Shown here: positions 6,515 to 6,644 of the stretch, piece by piece
Numbering within the stretch: the stretch's first letter is position 1
Layout: every line of letters begins with the position of its first letter
DNA from: an uncultured Pseudomonadota bacterium
GTDB lineage: Bacteria > Pseudomonadota > Gammaproteobacteria > Steroidobacterales > Steroidobacteraceae
Assembly: GCA_903910215.1 (NCBI GenBank)
Contig: CAIVYV010000165.1
Span: 1-6,644 of the forward strand
DNA length: 6,644 nt
Reading direction: 5' to 3'
Made by a program: the position numbers and the translations under genes
Notes under the pieces: generated by a model
The model's database searches: none
Told to the model about the DNA's origin: nothing
Seen by the model: only the letters and a program-made list of their open reading frames with translations

Positions 6515-6644
6515 GCTGTCAAACGGCCGCTTTGATAATCGCGCACGGCCTGCTCGATTTCCTCTCGGGTGTTCATGACGAAGGGGCCGTACTGCGCGAT
6601 CGGCTCGCCGATCGGCTGGGCTGACAGAAGCAGACAGCGGCACC
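6511..6644 (-). CDS. Pirin-family protein, C-terminal end only (5' part beyond window)
   Basis: Only the last 43 codons are present. The frame reads LLLSAQPIGEP, then AQYGPFVMNTREEIEQAV and a DYQSGRL ending, which is the characteristic C-terminal block of bacterial pirins (cupin-fold proteins with a conserved GEP...YGPFVMNT segment). Bacterial pirins are metal-binding cupins. Some have quercetin dioxygenase activity, and others are regulators or stress-linked proteins. The metal-binding His residues lie in the missing N-terminal half, so activity cannot be judged. The stop TAG (6513-6511) overlaps the cyclase stop (6512-6514) on the other strand, giving tail-to-tail genes with no space for a separate terminator between them. 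The family call is good although short. No functional link with the TPS genes is evident. Confidence 0.88.
   Translation of the reverse strand, partial: CRCLLLSAQPIGEPIAQYGPFVMNTREEIEQAVRDYQSGRLTA

Noticed and set aside
5930..6643. A 237-residue minus-strand frame spanning the cyclase domain and the pirin end
   Set aside because: It is antisense to the catalytic core of the cyclase and in a different frame from the recognisable pirin C-terminus. It is a shadow of both genes.

Overview
The window looks like chromosomal DNA from a high-GC Gram-negative bacterium, most likely a proteobacterium. The reasons are an outer-membrane two-partner secretion (TPS) system, a CHASE2-type membrane nucleotide cyclase and a pirin-family gene, all with GC-rich codon use. 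I cannot assign a genus. The style of the proteins would suit an alphaproteobacterium, but that is only an impression.

Layout, left to right. Positions 1-2906 (minus strand) carry the first 968 codons of a very large exported filamentous-haemagglutinin-like adhesin (TpsA). Its frame is open without a stop to the window edge, so its C-terminus lies outside. Positions 2903-4630 (minus strand) carry the complete outer-membrane transporter of the FhaC/ShlB/HecB family (TpsB). Its TGA stop overlaps the tpsA start as ATGA, so the two form a translationally coupled tpsB-tpsA operon. A 99-bp divergent intergenic region (4631-4729) follows. On the plus strand, 4730-6514 encodes a 594-residue membrane protein with a periplasmic CHASE2 sensor, further membrane helices and a C-terminal class III adenylate/guanylate cyclase domain. 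At the right edge, 6511-6644 (minus strand) is the last 43 codons of a pirin-family protein, whose stop codon overlaps the cyclase stop.

How it may work together. TpsB is expected to carry TpsA across the outer membrane, recognising the N-terminal TPS domain with its NPNG motif. The divergent cyclase shares the upstream region with the operon, so an envelope signal sensed by CHASE2 could be linked to adhesin production through a cyclic nucleotide. That is inference from gene order only. The pirin gene looks like an unrelated convergent neighbour.

Points worth a second look: the cyclase has both metal aspartates, the purine-selecting Lys and the transition-state Arg, but Val at the transition-state Asn position. 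The transporter has Gln where the family's L6-loop VRGY/F motif has its hallmark Arg, and it carries a 17-residue tail beyond its last aromatic strand. The adhesin's only six cysteines fall in three close pairs spread along the beta-helix. The TPS-domain coding segment is clearly less GC-rich than its neighbours.
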